Source of the DNA: Sporothrix humicola
Lineage: Eukaryota > Ascomycota > Sordariomycetes > Ophiostomatales > Ophiostomataceae
Length of the DNA: 64,000 nt
Reading direction: 5' to 3'
Assembly: GCA_021396245.1 (NCBI GenBank)
Contig: WNYE01000036.1
Location: 62,001 to 126,000, forward strand
Below, piece after piece: positions 46,094-57,300 of the stretch (positions are counted from its first letter, which is position 1; the number at the start of each line of letters is the position of its first letter). The notes below the pieces were generated by a model. The model was not told the DNA's origin. It searched no databases and saw only the letters and a list, made by a program, of their open reading frames with translations. Made by a program: the position numbers and the translations under genes.

Positions 46094-46148
46094 CCCGCTA
46101 GGAGCCCGCTTGGAGCCCGCTACGAGCCCGCTACGAACCCGCTACGGA
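46094..46148. repeat. 11-base minisatellite x5
   Basis: Five adjacent 11-base units beginning CCCGCT: CCCGCTAGGAG, CCCGCTTGGAG, CCCGCTACGAG, CCCGCTACGAA, CCCGCTACGGA. The change from TAGG to TACG runs in order along the array. Confidence 0.92.
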
Positions 46149-49077
46149 GCAAGTGCCCCAGTGCCTACCACATCTGACGCGCTATATTTTGCCGTCAGCA
46201 GGCGATCCCAGGGCCGGACAAAGACGCTTGCATTGGTTCAAACCTGCGCTTTGCAGGTCGCAAGGTGCAGCATGCCGATTTTTTCTGGGTGCGGTGGGGG
46301 GGCATGAAAAGGGTTTTTCTTTTCTTGCAGGGGGTGCTCCCTTTCGGCACGGAAATTTCATGACGTCGCTCTTGTTCTTCACCGACTTGAGAAATACCAG
46401 TACTTTTGTTTGGTGCAGTACTTACCTTATAAGTATATCGGAAGATACCACGAGTATCAAGTCATGCGTATTTTTGTATTCCTCCTCTATTTTTCGCAAC
46501 ACTGCATTTGCTGCCAATGAACTGTCCAAATTGAGTCCATCTGATCAAAACGCTTCGTTTGGACTTGCCAAGATACAAGCAAATAACAAAGCAACTCTCA
46601 ATGAGGGGAATCTTCGCTACTTGTTAATGTACTCAACCCAGCAGTAACAAGAAGTCAAGCCCACTGCCTAGCGTACGAGCTTCCGTCGCGCCTTTCTAGC
46701 GCAGCCCACCAGTTGGGGTTCTAGCGGCCTGTCGTCGCAACCGTTAACAAGGCAGGCACGTTGTTGGGGTAGGTAGCGCCAGCCAGCTGCACGATGGAGC
46801 ATGTACTGTTAAAAATATCGTGTCTATTGAATGTATGTAATCAATTTGGTTGAAATTGTCCACTGTCAAAAAAAGCTTGCATACCTTGCATGTGGCTTTA
46901 TTCGCACACATCTCTCACATTCAACTCAGCTCGGGATGCCAGTGAGATATGCTTTGCTCTGCCGTGTCAAACGCAACGCTCGGGTCCCTTTTCTGCCTCT
47001 GTTTCTGTCAGGTCCATCTGTACCAGATCAAGCCGAAATCCGTATTCAACGTCTGCACCGGCCTCTTGCGATCCACAGACTGCATCCGCCTGGTGAGCGA
47101 AAAGGCCCAAAAGGCTCAAAAAAGAGCGGATTGACAAGCATGGACGTGCAGACTTGATGGGCAAAGAACAAGGGTGCCTGGCAGTGTGCCCGCCGAAGCA
47201 GGGAATCCGAGCGCCAAGAATCCAAGGGAAAACTGAAAACCACACACACAAACCAAGCACAAACACATCGCCAGTTGTAACTTGTGGGTGAGAGCAACCC
47301 TCGTCACAGCATGCTGGAGTGACAGACGTTGTAGCCCGCTACCAAATACCGCACTGAAGATACTTGGGGCTCCCCTTTTGATGCGACAGAGCACGTTGTC
47401 TTTCTGCCTCTTGCTCCTACCCTCCTTCACCTCGCCCATCCAAGCACATCCTCCCACTACCCCTGTCTCTCTTCCCCCACCAGCCATCCAGTAACGGGTC
47501 GTGCTTTCCCATTTTACCGCACACCCCCTCCTTCTCTATTTTTGAGATTTCCCTCTCCCTAAAAGTGACTTGAATATCTTCGTGATAGGCGGTCAAGTAC
47601 GGGGAATCTCACACTTATGGTGCTTGCTTAAATGAGAAATAACATCGTTCGTTCTGTCCTTATTTGCGGCAACAGTGCCTGCGCAAATCGGACAAACCGT
47701 TGAGGTAAACAAATGGCCACAGGAAGAAGGCTGGCAGGATGTCACTTGACACGAAGGGAAGGAAGGAGCATCACCTGGGCCCTAATCTCGAAACGGCAGG
47801 GACAAGCCAACAAGCAAAACCAATCCAACAGCTTTGGCGAGCCAAAGTTCCAAAACAAGCACAACAGTCTGGGGATAGACAAGCAAAGCAAGCAAGTTCA
47901 TACTGAATAACCAGTCATTTATTCTTGGTTATGTGATTGTAATGTGCGAGAAGACAAACTGGGAACTCCCTATTCCTCCCGCATCTTACGGCCCTTCTTT
48001 CTCCTAATATCCTATATTCTTACTTCAGACACGAGCGCCGACTCTCTGTCAAACTTGAAAATCTTAAGATACACCCCCCGCGTGCGCCGCTCTTTCCCGT
48101 TTGTCCATCGTCAGGCTTCGTGTCTCTTCTGCATTGCTCTTTCCCCCGATCTTCACTTGATTTTGTTTCTCTCTTGCCTTCTTTCTCATCCCTTGGCCCT
48201 TCCTAGTTGGGCCTGTTTGTCTTTCCTTGACCAATGCCAGCCCCGTCATCTTCAATCCGCCTGGTCTGTTGGTAATTCAGGGCACTGGCGTTTCTGCTTT
48301 AAGCAAAGCGCCTCCCTCCCGTCCACCCCCCTCTTTCCTTCCAAGCCTGCTCTTTTTTAGCGGCAGCCCCAGTGTAACTAACAGGCTCCGCTTCATGCTT
48401 TTTAGTGGGCTGAGCATGACGGTGGTCAAAACTTAACATTTTGGAAGGCACCTTGACCACACCTTCTTACATCTCGGTCCTTTTGTTCTTTTCTCCTTCC
48501 TCACATCGCATTGTTTGTGCTCTTTCCGTTTTGCGACCTGCATTTCCAACCCCTTTTCTTCATTTAGACCATCGCATCCGTGTTTATTGTCGACTCGACT
48601 TTCGCTTCGCATCTCGCATCATCCGCCACCAGGAGATCCCGCTGCTGACTCTCCACGTTCGCTTCTCCCCTCACCATCCGTGCACCATCGCACCTCATTT
48701 CGCCCATTTACCTCTTATGTCTCGGCCTTTTCCTCTTCTCCATCCCAGCCTCTACGGCTAGGGCCTCGAGCGACCGATATCGACCTTTGGATTCGGCCTC
48801 GATAGCGATCTCGACGCCGCAGGAAGCGGCATCGACGACAAACGACGACGAAAACCCCAGTAACAACGGGTGACGGCATCAGCCATTGCGACGGCATTGA
48901 CGGTCGCAGGATCGACGACAACACGACCACGACAGCGTCGGCTGTCGCCGGAGTGGCAGAAGGTGGTGCATCACGCCGCACACCTCTCGCCGACTTCTTT
49001 GTTTGCATCATTACCATCCCCACATAGACTTTTCTTTTACCCTTTCTACACGACATACATCTCTACCGACAACCACC

Positions 49078-52000
49078 ATGCAGCAACCGGTGGTGCAGAT
49101 GCACCAGCATTCGGTGCCGTCACGACGGCGGTTCGAGCCTCTGATGCCTTTCCACGCACATCTCCGGCCCGGCCAGTTCGCCGCCCTCCAACAACAATTA
49201 GACTTCCAACCGCAAAATCATCAACTACCACAAGCGCAACATCAGCAGCAACATCCTTTCCAAAATCACCACCAATATCTATCACAAAGCCGTGCCGTAC
49301 GGCCACAACAAGGACAGCATGCGGGGACCTTAGGTGGACTCGCCAGCCCGGCCTTTCCTATACAGGGTTCGCATGCCGCCAGTCCGGTGACCAACCAACA
49401 AGCTGCACATCTACTCAATGCACAGCTCCACGGCCAAAGTCGACATCCATTCGCGGCATCCTTGAGTGCCAGCCACAGCCAGGAACACCATTTACGTCGA
49501 AAAACACCCAACGGAACGATTGATGCCGGCTACGATGGCTCCCACGTTGGCCTTGCGACCGGACCTCCACCGCCCAAACAAATGGCCCTTCCGGCGGCTC
49601 CGTCCATGTTCCCAACCCCCTTTGTTCAACAGACAGGATCCGCCCAGGACATGCAGTCGCAGCAGGCTTTCTCGCGAAACCAGGCGGCTGGTGCCTTTTT
49701 GGCTCAAACCGGCGACGGTCAACAGTTCTTGATAGGAAACAATGCGGCCCCGTTGGCCAGTGCCGTTGCGGCGGCTGCTTCCGCAAATTTCGACAACACA
49801 TTGGTCAACCAAGCCGCCCAATTAATACAACCAGGACTACCATTCGCACAGCAATTACCAAACGGCGGCATTAATCGTGTCAACAACCTCACGATGCAAC
49901 CAGTTTTTGCACCATCATATCAGCCAACCCCGGGACCAACCACCTTCAACACAACCAGCTTCGACCGGCAGGCCCTATGGCCAGACAGTGTGTTACTGCA
50001 GGGATATCAACCACAGCTCCAACAGCTGCAGCAATCACACATGTTCCCATTCGCCAACATGGGCAACATCAACACGGGTACCGGCTTGAACGGCGGCTTA
50101 GGCAACTACGGCTTCGTTCCGCAAAACGTGGCGTGTGACAGTGCTTTTATATCCGCTGCACAACCCATGTTCTCTCCTCCTGGCCTCAACAATGACGGAA
50201 TGCACCAGACGATCATGCCCGGACAGCAAGCTGCCGCGCTCCAGCTTTCTTCGGGCATCCCTCAACGCCAGGGTAGCGTGAGCATGCTCCAAAACCTACA
50301 CGGCCAAGGAAACATCAATCTGGAGAATATCGACCCTCGGCAGCCCGGCGTACTGCCATTCTTAATGCACGCCGTCGGATTATCATCGGGTTCAGCATCA
50401 CCGATGCGAGCGGATACGCCTACGAACATCAAAGACGCTTCCCTGAAATTTGCTGAGCACACATACGCCAACCTTGTTCTGCACCTCTCACAGACAAAGA
50501 AATCGTTCAACGGACGACCGCTTCCCAACCTCCATGCACGCCCAAGACCGGCTACACTCTCAAGGCTGGAGCAACTGAAGCAGGTGCAGCTTAAGCACAG
50601 ACAAGCCCAGAAAGCAGAATCTCAAGGCCTCTCATCCAACCTTGGTCAAGGACAAAATCATTTTGCTACGGCCGCCGCCAGTGGCGTGAACCAGATGCAG
50701 AATTTCCAGGCCCATATACGCACAGCGTACGGAGTCCACGGTGCTCAGAACCCGGCCGATGCATTCTCAATGCATGCACCGCTAGTGTTGCAAGCTAAGG
50801 ATGTACTGACGCTCTTATCCACGATCTGTGAAGGCAGTGGCTGGAAATGGGTGGAAGGCATGAATCTTGGTGCTTGCTTGCACTATGCACTTGAGCACTT
50901 TGAGCAAGCTTTGGAGTGGTTCAAGAGGGTGTTTACCTTGCAGCCAAATCATGTTGAGGTGTTGTCCAACATTGCGGCTACTCTCTTCTGTATGGGACGC
51001 CGCGAAGAGGCCGTCAAATACTGGCTGCGAGCTATTCACTCGAAGCCCAGCTATTTCGATTCCTCTGAGCACCTTATTGGCATCCTGTCTACCGAGCACC
51101 GGCACCGCGAGATTGTGGAGATTGTCAAATACGTCCAGAATGCTTTGCGTGTCCCGAGCCCCGGCGGTTCGACGCCTACCCCCACTGAGAACACGACCCC
51201 GAACGGCATCATAAAGCGGACCTCTCTTGAGACCGACTCTCCCGACGTAACATCGTCCTCTTCTCGGCCTGTGGATTCGTCTTCGAAATCGGCAAGTGAG
51301 GATGTGCCCATGACGACGCCCAAGGAAGCAGCAGCAAGTCCAGACACGACACAAGCCGGGTTCGGCTCCAGTGGCTATGCTATCCCAGGACACGACACTG
51401 GTCGTATGCTTGGGCTTCTTCATGCCAAGGCTAACAGCCTCTACTTGATGAAGGAGATGAGCGCCGCATCGGAGGCTTACGAAGAGTGTGTTCTTGTTGG
51501 TGTTGGTCGATCCTTCCGCAGCATTCAGAACCTCATCCTCCGGATCCGTACCGCCCTCTCACCCGAACAGCCGCAAGGTAGCCCGCGGTCCTACTTCTCG
51601 CGAGTCTCGTCTGGGCCCCCGCTTCTACCCCCAGAGCTGGCCAAGGAAACAGCACGTCGGGCGTTTCCCTACACCAAGGGTGAGCTGCCTGGCCTAAAGT
51701 ACGTCTTGGGCTACCAGCACCGAAAGGCGGCGTTGACTGCAACGAGCAATGCTTTGTTGTCGATGGCCAAGATCCTGCAAGACGGTATGGCAAGCAGTGG
51801 CTCCCTCACACAAGGTTCCAATGGCCAGTCTACGGCTGTCGGCGATATCCTGTCGCTGTACTACCTGTCCATGGCCATTCAAGAAAGCCCGTCCACGGCC
51901 AACAATGTCGGTATTCTCTTGGCCAGCATCCAGCAGTCGGTCGCCTCTAAGCAGGGGAACGCGCAAAAGCAGGCTCAGAATGCACAACAACAGCAACAGC

Positions 52001-54354
52001 AGCAGCAGCTCCAGATTATCCGCAAGAACTCGTTGCAACTCGCGGGGGCTCCTGGGAGCAGCACGGTTGTGGCCACGACACCCACTGTCCCAGCCGGCAT
52101 TCCTCCGGACAGCAGTCTGGCGCTGGCCTTCACCTACTACAGCTACGGCTTACAGCTTGACCCGAAGCACGTCCACCTCCACACGAACTTGGGTAGCTTG
52201 CTCAAGGATGTCGGTCAGCTGGATCTTGCCATTAAGATGTACGAGCAAGCCGTGGCCTGCGATGGCAACTTTGATATTGCTCTGACGAACCTCGCCAATG
52301 CCGTCAAGGATCGCGGGCGCTCGGGTGAAGCCATCACATACTACCGCCGTGCTGTCGCCGCCAACCCCGAGTTTACCGAAGCTGTTTGCGGATTGTCCAC
52401 AGCACTCAACTCAGTCTGTGACTGGGCCGGACGTGGTGGCGTCGTGCTCTATGGCGGACGTTACGACCGCTGGCATGTCGACGACGACGGTATGCTGCAG
52501 GACGTACGCCAGCATCGTCGCGGTAGTGGCCTCATGAAGCGCGTGGTCGACATTGTCGCTCGCCAGCTTGACGAGGCATCTTTGTGGGGCCGTGGTGTTC
52601 TTCACGAGAGCTCCATCGCTATGCTCGCTTGTCAAATGAAGGAGGCCATGGGCACGGCTGACCAACACACAACGGACAAAGACAACAACATGGACATCAC
52701 AGCTGAACTGCAAAAGTGGGCCGGCCAACCCTGGGAGGGCTCGCGTGTTCTTCGACTAATTGAGCGAGCCACACGTGTGGTCATGTACCGTTGGTATTGT
52801 GACCGCTACATTCGTGGCAAAGAGTCACCCAATGGCTATTCAAGACCTCGTCCTCCTGCAAGCCTGGCAGTGCCCGGCGCCCCGACGGTGCTTCCCTTCC
52901 ACACATTCACCTGCCCTCTGCCAGCTAAAGAAGTCCGCCTCATCTCGCAGCGCAATGCCCTTCGGATCTCTTGTAACACACTTCGGTCCCCGTGGCTCTC
53001 CGGCTCGGTTTATCCGCCGCCTGCTCCTCCGCAGCCGCAGCTCAACATTGGTTACATCTCCTCCGACTTCAACAACCATCCTCTGGCTCACTTGATGCAG
53101 TCCGTGTTCGGGTTCCACAATCCCGCTCGTGCCAAAGCCTTCTGCTATGCCACCACGCCAAGCGACAAGTCGTCGTACCGAGAGAAGATTGAGCGCGAAG
53201 CGCCAGTCTTCCGCGATGTGACAAACTGGGCCCCGGAGCGCCTCATTCAGCAGATTATCCAGGATGGGATCCACATCTTGGTGAACCTGAACGGCTACAC
53301 TCGTGGTGCAAAGAACGAGATTTTCGCTGCCCGGCCTGCGCCAATCCAGATGGCCTTCATGGGATTCGCTGGTACCCTGGGTGCCGAATGGTGCGACTAC
53401 CTTCTTGCCGACACCACTGCCATCCCACCGTCTACTCTGCGCCCATGGCGCGGCAATGTTAGTGTCAGCGATGTGTTCCGTGACGAAGCCGATGTCGACA
53501 CAGAGAAGTGGATCTATGCCGAGAACATTATCTACTGCCGCGACACCTTCTTCTGTTGCGACCACAAGCAGTTTGCCGACGCCAGCGAGCGCTCGGTGAC
53601 ATGGCAAGACGAGAAGCAACGCCGCTGGAAGATGCGCAAGGAGATGTTCCCCAGTCTGTCGGACGATACGATCATCCTTGGCAACTTCAACCAGCTCTAC
53701 AAGATTGATCCGACCACCTTCCGGAGCTGGCTGCGTATTCTTGCCGGTGTGCCCAACGCCGTTCTTTGGCTGCTGCGGTTCCCCGACCTGGGTGAGCCCA
53801 ACATACGCAAAACAGCGGAAAAGTGGGCCGGCAAGAGTGTGGCCGACCGCATCTTCTTCACGGATGTCGCGCCCAAGGCCCTGCACATCAACCGCGCCCG
53901 GATCTGCGATATATTCCTTGACACGCCCGAGTGCAATGCGCATACCACGGCTGCAGATGCCCTGTGGTCCAGCACGCCTCTCCTCACATCACCTCGCTAC
54001 GACTACAAGATGTGTTCGCGCATCGGTGCATCCGTCTTGCGGGGTGCCCTGCCCAAAGACGCCGCTGGCCAACAGGCGGCGTCTGAGCTCATTGCCGAGG
54101 ACGACGACCAGTACGAGAAGATGGCCATCAAGCTTGCCAGCGGCATGACCTACCGCCAAGTCGCCTGCGACAACGGCATCGGAACCTATGGCGAGGGCGA
54201 GGGCCGTCTGGCCGACCTCCGCAAGATGCTTTGGGAGCACAAGTGGGAGTGCGGTCTGTTTGACACCCGCCGCTGGGTGTCGGATCTCGAGGACGCTTAC
54301 ACGGAGGCGTGGCGCAAGTGGGCGAACGGCGAGCGCGGTGATATCTACCTGTAA
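49078..54354 (+). CDS. O-GlcNAc transferase-like protein (TPR plus GT41 catalytic domain)
   Basis: One uninterrupted exon of 1,758 residues. An ATG in good context (CAACCACCATGCAGC) gives MQQPVVQMHQ; an earlier in-frame ATG at 49,003 is less likely. Residues 1-560 are Gln/Asn/Pro-rich and probably disordered. TPR-like helices lie near 590-700 (FEQALEWFKRVFTLQPNH) and near 1010-1120 (GLQLDPKHVHLHTNLGSLLKD, YRRAVAANPEF), separated by a Ser/Thr-rich linker and a short poly-Gln run near 970. The GT41 catalytic region starts about 1320: NIGYISSDFNNHPLAHLMQS, then GIHILVNLNGYTRGAKNE, RPAPIQMAFMGFAGTLGAEWCDY, ILGNFNQLYKIDP (Lys equivalent to human OGT K842), WLLRFPDLGEPN and DTPECNAHTTAADALW. This enzyme class adds single N-acetylglucosamine (or O-fucose in SPINDLY relatives) to Ser/Thr of nuclear and cytosolic proteins. 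The donor sugar here is inferred, not shown. Confidence 0.93.
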   Translation: MQQPVVQMHQHSVPSRRRFEPLMPFHAHLRPGQFAALQQQLDFQPQNHQLPQAQHQQQHPFQNHHQYLSQSRAVRPQQGQHAGTLGGLASPAFPIQGSHAASPVTNQQAAHLLNAQLHGQSRHPFAASLSASHSQEHHLRRKTPNGTIDAGYDGSHVGLATGPPPPKQMALPAAPSMFPTPFVQQTGSAQDMQSQQAFSRNQAAGAFLAQTGDGQQFLIGNNAAPLASAVAAAASANFDNTLVNQAAQLIQPGLPFAQQLPNGGINRVNNLTMQPVFAPSYQPTPGPTTFNTTSFDRQALWPDSVLLQGYQPQLQQLQQSHMFPFANMGNINTGTGLNGGLGNYGFVPQNVACDSAFISAAQPMFSPPGLNNDGMHQTIMPGQQAAALQLSSGIPQRQGSVSMLQNLHGQGNINLENIDPRQPGVLPFLMHAVGLSSGSASPMRADTPTNIKDASLKFAEHTYANLVLHLSQTKKSFNGRPLPNLHARPRPATLSRLEQLKQVQLKHRQAQKAESQGLSSNLGQGQNHFATAAASGVNQMQNFQAHIRTAYGVHGAQNPADAFSMHAPLVLQAKDVLTLLSTICEGSGWKWVEGMNLGACLHYALEHFEQALEWFKRVFTLQPNHVEVLSNIAATLFCMGRREEAVKYWLRAIHSKPSYFDSSEHLIGILSTEHRHREIVEIVKYVQNALRVPSPGGSTPTPTENTTPNGIIKRTSLETDSPDVTSSSSRPVDSSSKSASEDVPMTTPKEAAASPDTTQAGFGSSGYAIPGHDTGRMLGLLHAKANSLYLMKEMSAASEAYEECVLVGVGRSFRSIQNLILRIRTALSPEQPQGSPRSYFSRVSSGPPLLPPELAKETARRAFPYTKGELPGLKYVLGYQHRKAALTATSNALLSMAKILQDGMASSGSLTQGSNGQSTAVGDILSLYYLSMAIQESPSTANNVGILLASIQQSVASKQGNAQKQAQNAQQQQQQQQLQIIRKNSLQLAGAPGSSTVVATTPTVPAGIPPDSSLALAFTYYSYGLQLDPKHVHLHTNLGSLLKDVGQLDLAIKMYEQAVACDGNFDIALTNLANAVKDRGRSGEAITYYRRAVAANPEFTEAVCGLSTALNSVCDWAGRGGVVLYGGRYDRWHVDDDGMLQDVRQHRRGSGLMKRVVDIVARQLDEASLWGRGVLHESSIAMLACQMKEAMGTADQHTTDKDNNMDITAELQKWAGQPWEGSRVLRLIERATRVVMYRWYCDRYIRGKESPNGYSRPRPPASLAVPGAPTVLPFHTFTCPLPAKEVRLISQRNALRISCNTLRSPWLSGSVYPPPAPPQPQLNIGYISSDFNNHPLAHLMQSVFGFHNPARAKAFCYATTPSDKSSYREKIEREAPVFRDVTNWAPERLIQQIIQDGIHILVNLNGYTRGAKNEIFAARPAPIQMAFMGFAGTLGAEWCDYLLADTTAIPPSTLRPWRGNVSVSDVFRDEADVDTEKWIYAENIIYCRDTFFCCDHKQFADASERSVTWQDEKQRRWKMRKEMFPSLSDDTIILGNFNQLYKIDPTTFRSWLRILAGVPNAVLWLLRFPDLGEPNIRKTAEKWAGKSVADRIFFTDVAPKALHINRARICDIFLDTPECNAHTTAADALWSSTPLLTSPRYDYKMCSRIGASVLRGALPKDAAGQQAASELIAEDDDQYEKMAIKLASGMTYRQVACDNGIGTYGEGEGRLADLRKMLWEHKWECGLFDTRRWVSDLEDAYTEAWRKWANGERGDIYL

Positions 54355-57300
54355 GGGTTGTCGTGGCTCTGTCTCTCTTCTTCCTCCTTCCTACCTCTCC
54401 ATCTATTTATTGCGCTGCTTTTACTGCGTTGACTTTGCTTGTATGGGATTATCGTTTCTTTATTTGGTGCGAAAACTATTGGAGTCTCGTCGACACACGT
54501 CGACAAATGGTGTTCATTTTTTTCTTGGAACGGAACTTTACGAGCCTTGCTTTTCTGCTTTTATTGATTTCTTTGGGAGCGGTTTGCTTTTTACCTCTTG
54601 TTCGTGAGAACGAACAGCTTTTCTTCCTCGATAGAAAGAGAGCACAAGGCGCATTTTCTTTTTCTTTTTCTTTTTTCTTTTATTTATTTTTCATGTACAG
54701 GCTTTATCCCGCAACATTGCCCAGAGCAAAACGGCCAACGATATCATGTTTTCATTTTTTTTTTTTTTACTTTTTTTCAGATACTCTGGGAGTTTGGGTC
54801 TTTTTTCTTTCATTTCCTTCTTCTTCCGCGTTCATTTACTTTTGGTGTCATCGCTGGTCTTCTTTCGTCTCATTTGGGAAGACAAAAAGCGACCACGGAC
54901 CGGGACCGGGACCTTCTTCTCATCAACTTAGCATAATCAAATTCATGGCAATAGAGAGGATAGATGGACAACGTCTTCTATCTTTCTTCGGTCCTATTTG
55001 GGAACCAATATCTCTTCTCCTTTTGTTGACTACCCTATGAGACTTCTGTGAAAGCCGCAACGATCGTATTTTACTTTAGATTGAGAGGTATCACTAGAAC
55101 ATCGTTTCGTATGACATTCGGTCACTTATCGTCTTTCAGACCACCGTCTCGCCCATTTTTAACTATCACGGTTGAGAAGAGAGGTGCCACGCAATCCACA
55201 CGTCTCCATCTTCCCTCATGCAGCCGCCCTTGCTTCAGGGAATCCCCGACTATCATATCCTTTGATAATCTACCGTCCCAAGACTACAAAAGTCACTTTC
55301 AGTTGCCGTTTTCTATCTTGCTTTCGCCAATATTTTCCTATTCTCCTTTTCTCCCCATAGTGGCCATCTTCGCCGATGTCTTGCCTCCTCACACCCTCAA
55401 CAACAGTCAATAAACGACGTCGTACAGGGTTTTCCACAGAGTGCCATCTTTTTTTGTTTGAAAACGGCCGTCTCTCATCTCCTTCTCTTTGTCCCTCTTG
55501 TCTCTTCTCCTAATGTCCGGCAATTAACAGGGACAAGGTCTTCTCTGCCCTTCTTTTTAGTTATCGTAGACGCCACCACTATCACAAGAGACGTTGGACA
55601 CCACTCGTTGCTGACCACCCATAGTCAGACCCATTTGCAACCCATTTCCTTTGCACACCCCATCCGTCAACATTGCTTGCAGTCTTAATGGGGAAAGAAA
55701 GAGCGCCATACATCCCCGAGGCGTGCATATGGCACATATTTTTTTCTTCTTCTGTCCCCTTTTCGTGGTGCATTGCAGTCCCCCCTATCTCAAGGGCCAG
55801 CGTCAACAAAAAACAACGCAAACAACGGAAACAACGCAAGGGAGTGGGATAGAAAGGAACGAGAAAAAACGAGTCCACTTTGACCGAGAACAAGGAGCAC
55901 AAGAAAAGAGCCACTGGGACTTTTGAAAGACCTTTTTTTTTTTTGGTAAGCTGTACACGCAAGCCCGGCGGCGATATGCAACGAGAATGGCAATGAGGCA
56001 AGAGTGACGTGAAAAAGGAACACGAAAGATGCCAAGGCGCAAAACAGTTGAGAAACCGCGTACTCAATGGCTTAATGGTGGTGAACTTTTTGGCATACCT
56101 TACTTCTATGCAGATGTAATGCAGTCAACGCAGCAAGCAGTCTTTTTGCCTCTCCGTCCATTTCGTGGCCACTCGCAAGTCATGGACCTCGAGACAATCC
56201 CCTGATCCGTGCCCACTTGGACAAGTCAGTAGTATCATGGTCGTATGCAAGATGCAAGATGTCCCCGGAGCTCGAGCCTTTTCGTAACACCTTACTTATA
56301 CTCATATGTAGCTAGGCCTCCTTTCCCCCGGCCATCTCTGTTGAGAAATGCAAGATGGTCCCCGAAGGATTTATCGTGATGGAGGTTCCACCAGTTTAGC
56401 AGAAGGATTGGCCTCTCTTCGTCACCTCTTCCTTCCCAGGTCGAATAGAAGCGCTCAGTTGGTGGCCAAGACAAAACGGAGGATCGTGCTAGACTCTCGG
56501 GATACCAACATCGTGGTTTAGTCTAGCAGTCTATCAACGGGAACAACATGCTTCCGCATCGTTGAGACAAACGGAAAAGGGGTTTAGAATCCCATGCAGT
56601 GTGCAAGACTGCAGAGTGCAATTTCGATGCAATTTTTGATAAATTACGTTTTAGACCATCAAAAAAGTACCGTCGTGCTCGAACATAGGCAAGGGGTGGT
56701 TGTTGGCGAGACGCGAAGGAAGAGACAGACACAGAATAATAAAGAGTGAAGCATGGCTGGGTTCAGGTCTGGATGACTGAGTTGGTAGCCGGACAGTGGT
56801 GCATCCGTGAACCTTACGTTGCGCACATACCTCCCTCGCCGGCTTCCTTTTGCTTTCTTTTTCAGTGTCTTGTCGCCTCCTTTTCCCTCTCCAGAGAAAC
56901 GCCATCGCCGATACGTCCTCTGTACTCGACTCAAGGATCAGAACCACCCCCTGTTGGCACGCAACACTGTCCAGAAGCCACCATGCCCGGCAGTCGGTCT
57001 AAGAGTCTGAGAGCAGGGAGAGAGCACATTTTCTGTTGGACCTCGACCGTTTTCAGGGCCCTTGTGGACCATGTCTCCCTTGATTCTGTGTTGTCTCTCG
57101 CCTTTGCTTTCTTTTTGCTTCCCTTTTCGTTCACAACGGGTCCCACACGGAACCGCTTCTCTAGATCCGCGCTGGTGAAAATTGTGCTGTATGCCGTGCT
57201 CCATCTGGCTCCAAAGTGCATCTTGGTTGAGTGTCTCTCAGCTCTTCAGCTTGGATGTACTTTTTTCTCTAAACCGGGGGCTTCTTGAGGTATTTTAGAG

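Larger units (their letters stand above)
40637..49077. other. Gene-empty tract of 8.4 kb
   Basis: No supported gene. Frames of up to 240 codons occur on both strands but overlap each other and are Ser/Phe/Leu-biased from pyrimidine tracts. About 43,850-43,990 is AT-rich. The last kilobase (about 48,000-49,077) is C/T-rich on the plus strand and is probably promoter plus 5' leader for the O-GlcNAc transferase gene. Repeats at 42,826 and 46,094 are listed separately. Confidence 0.5.

Noticed and set aside
52840..53943. 367-codon minus-strand frame
   Set aside because: Antisense to the conserved GT41 catalytic region on the plus strand.
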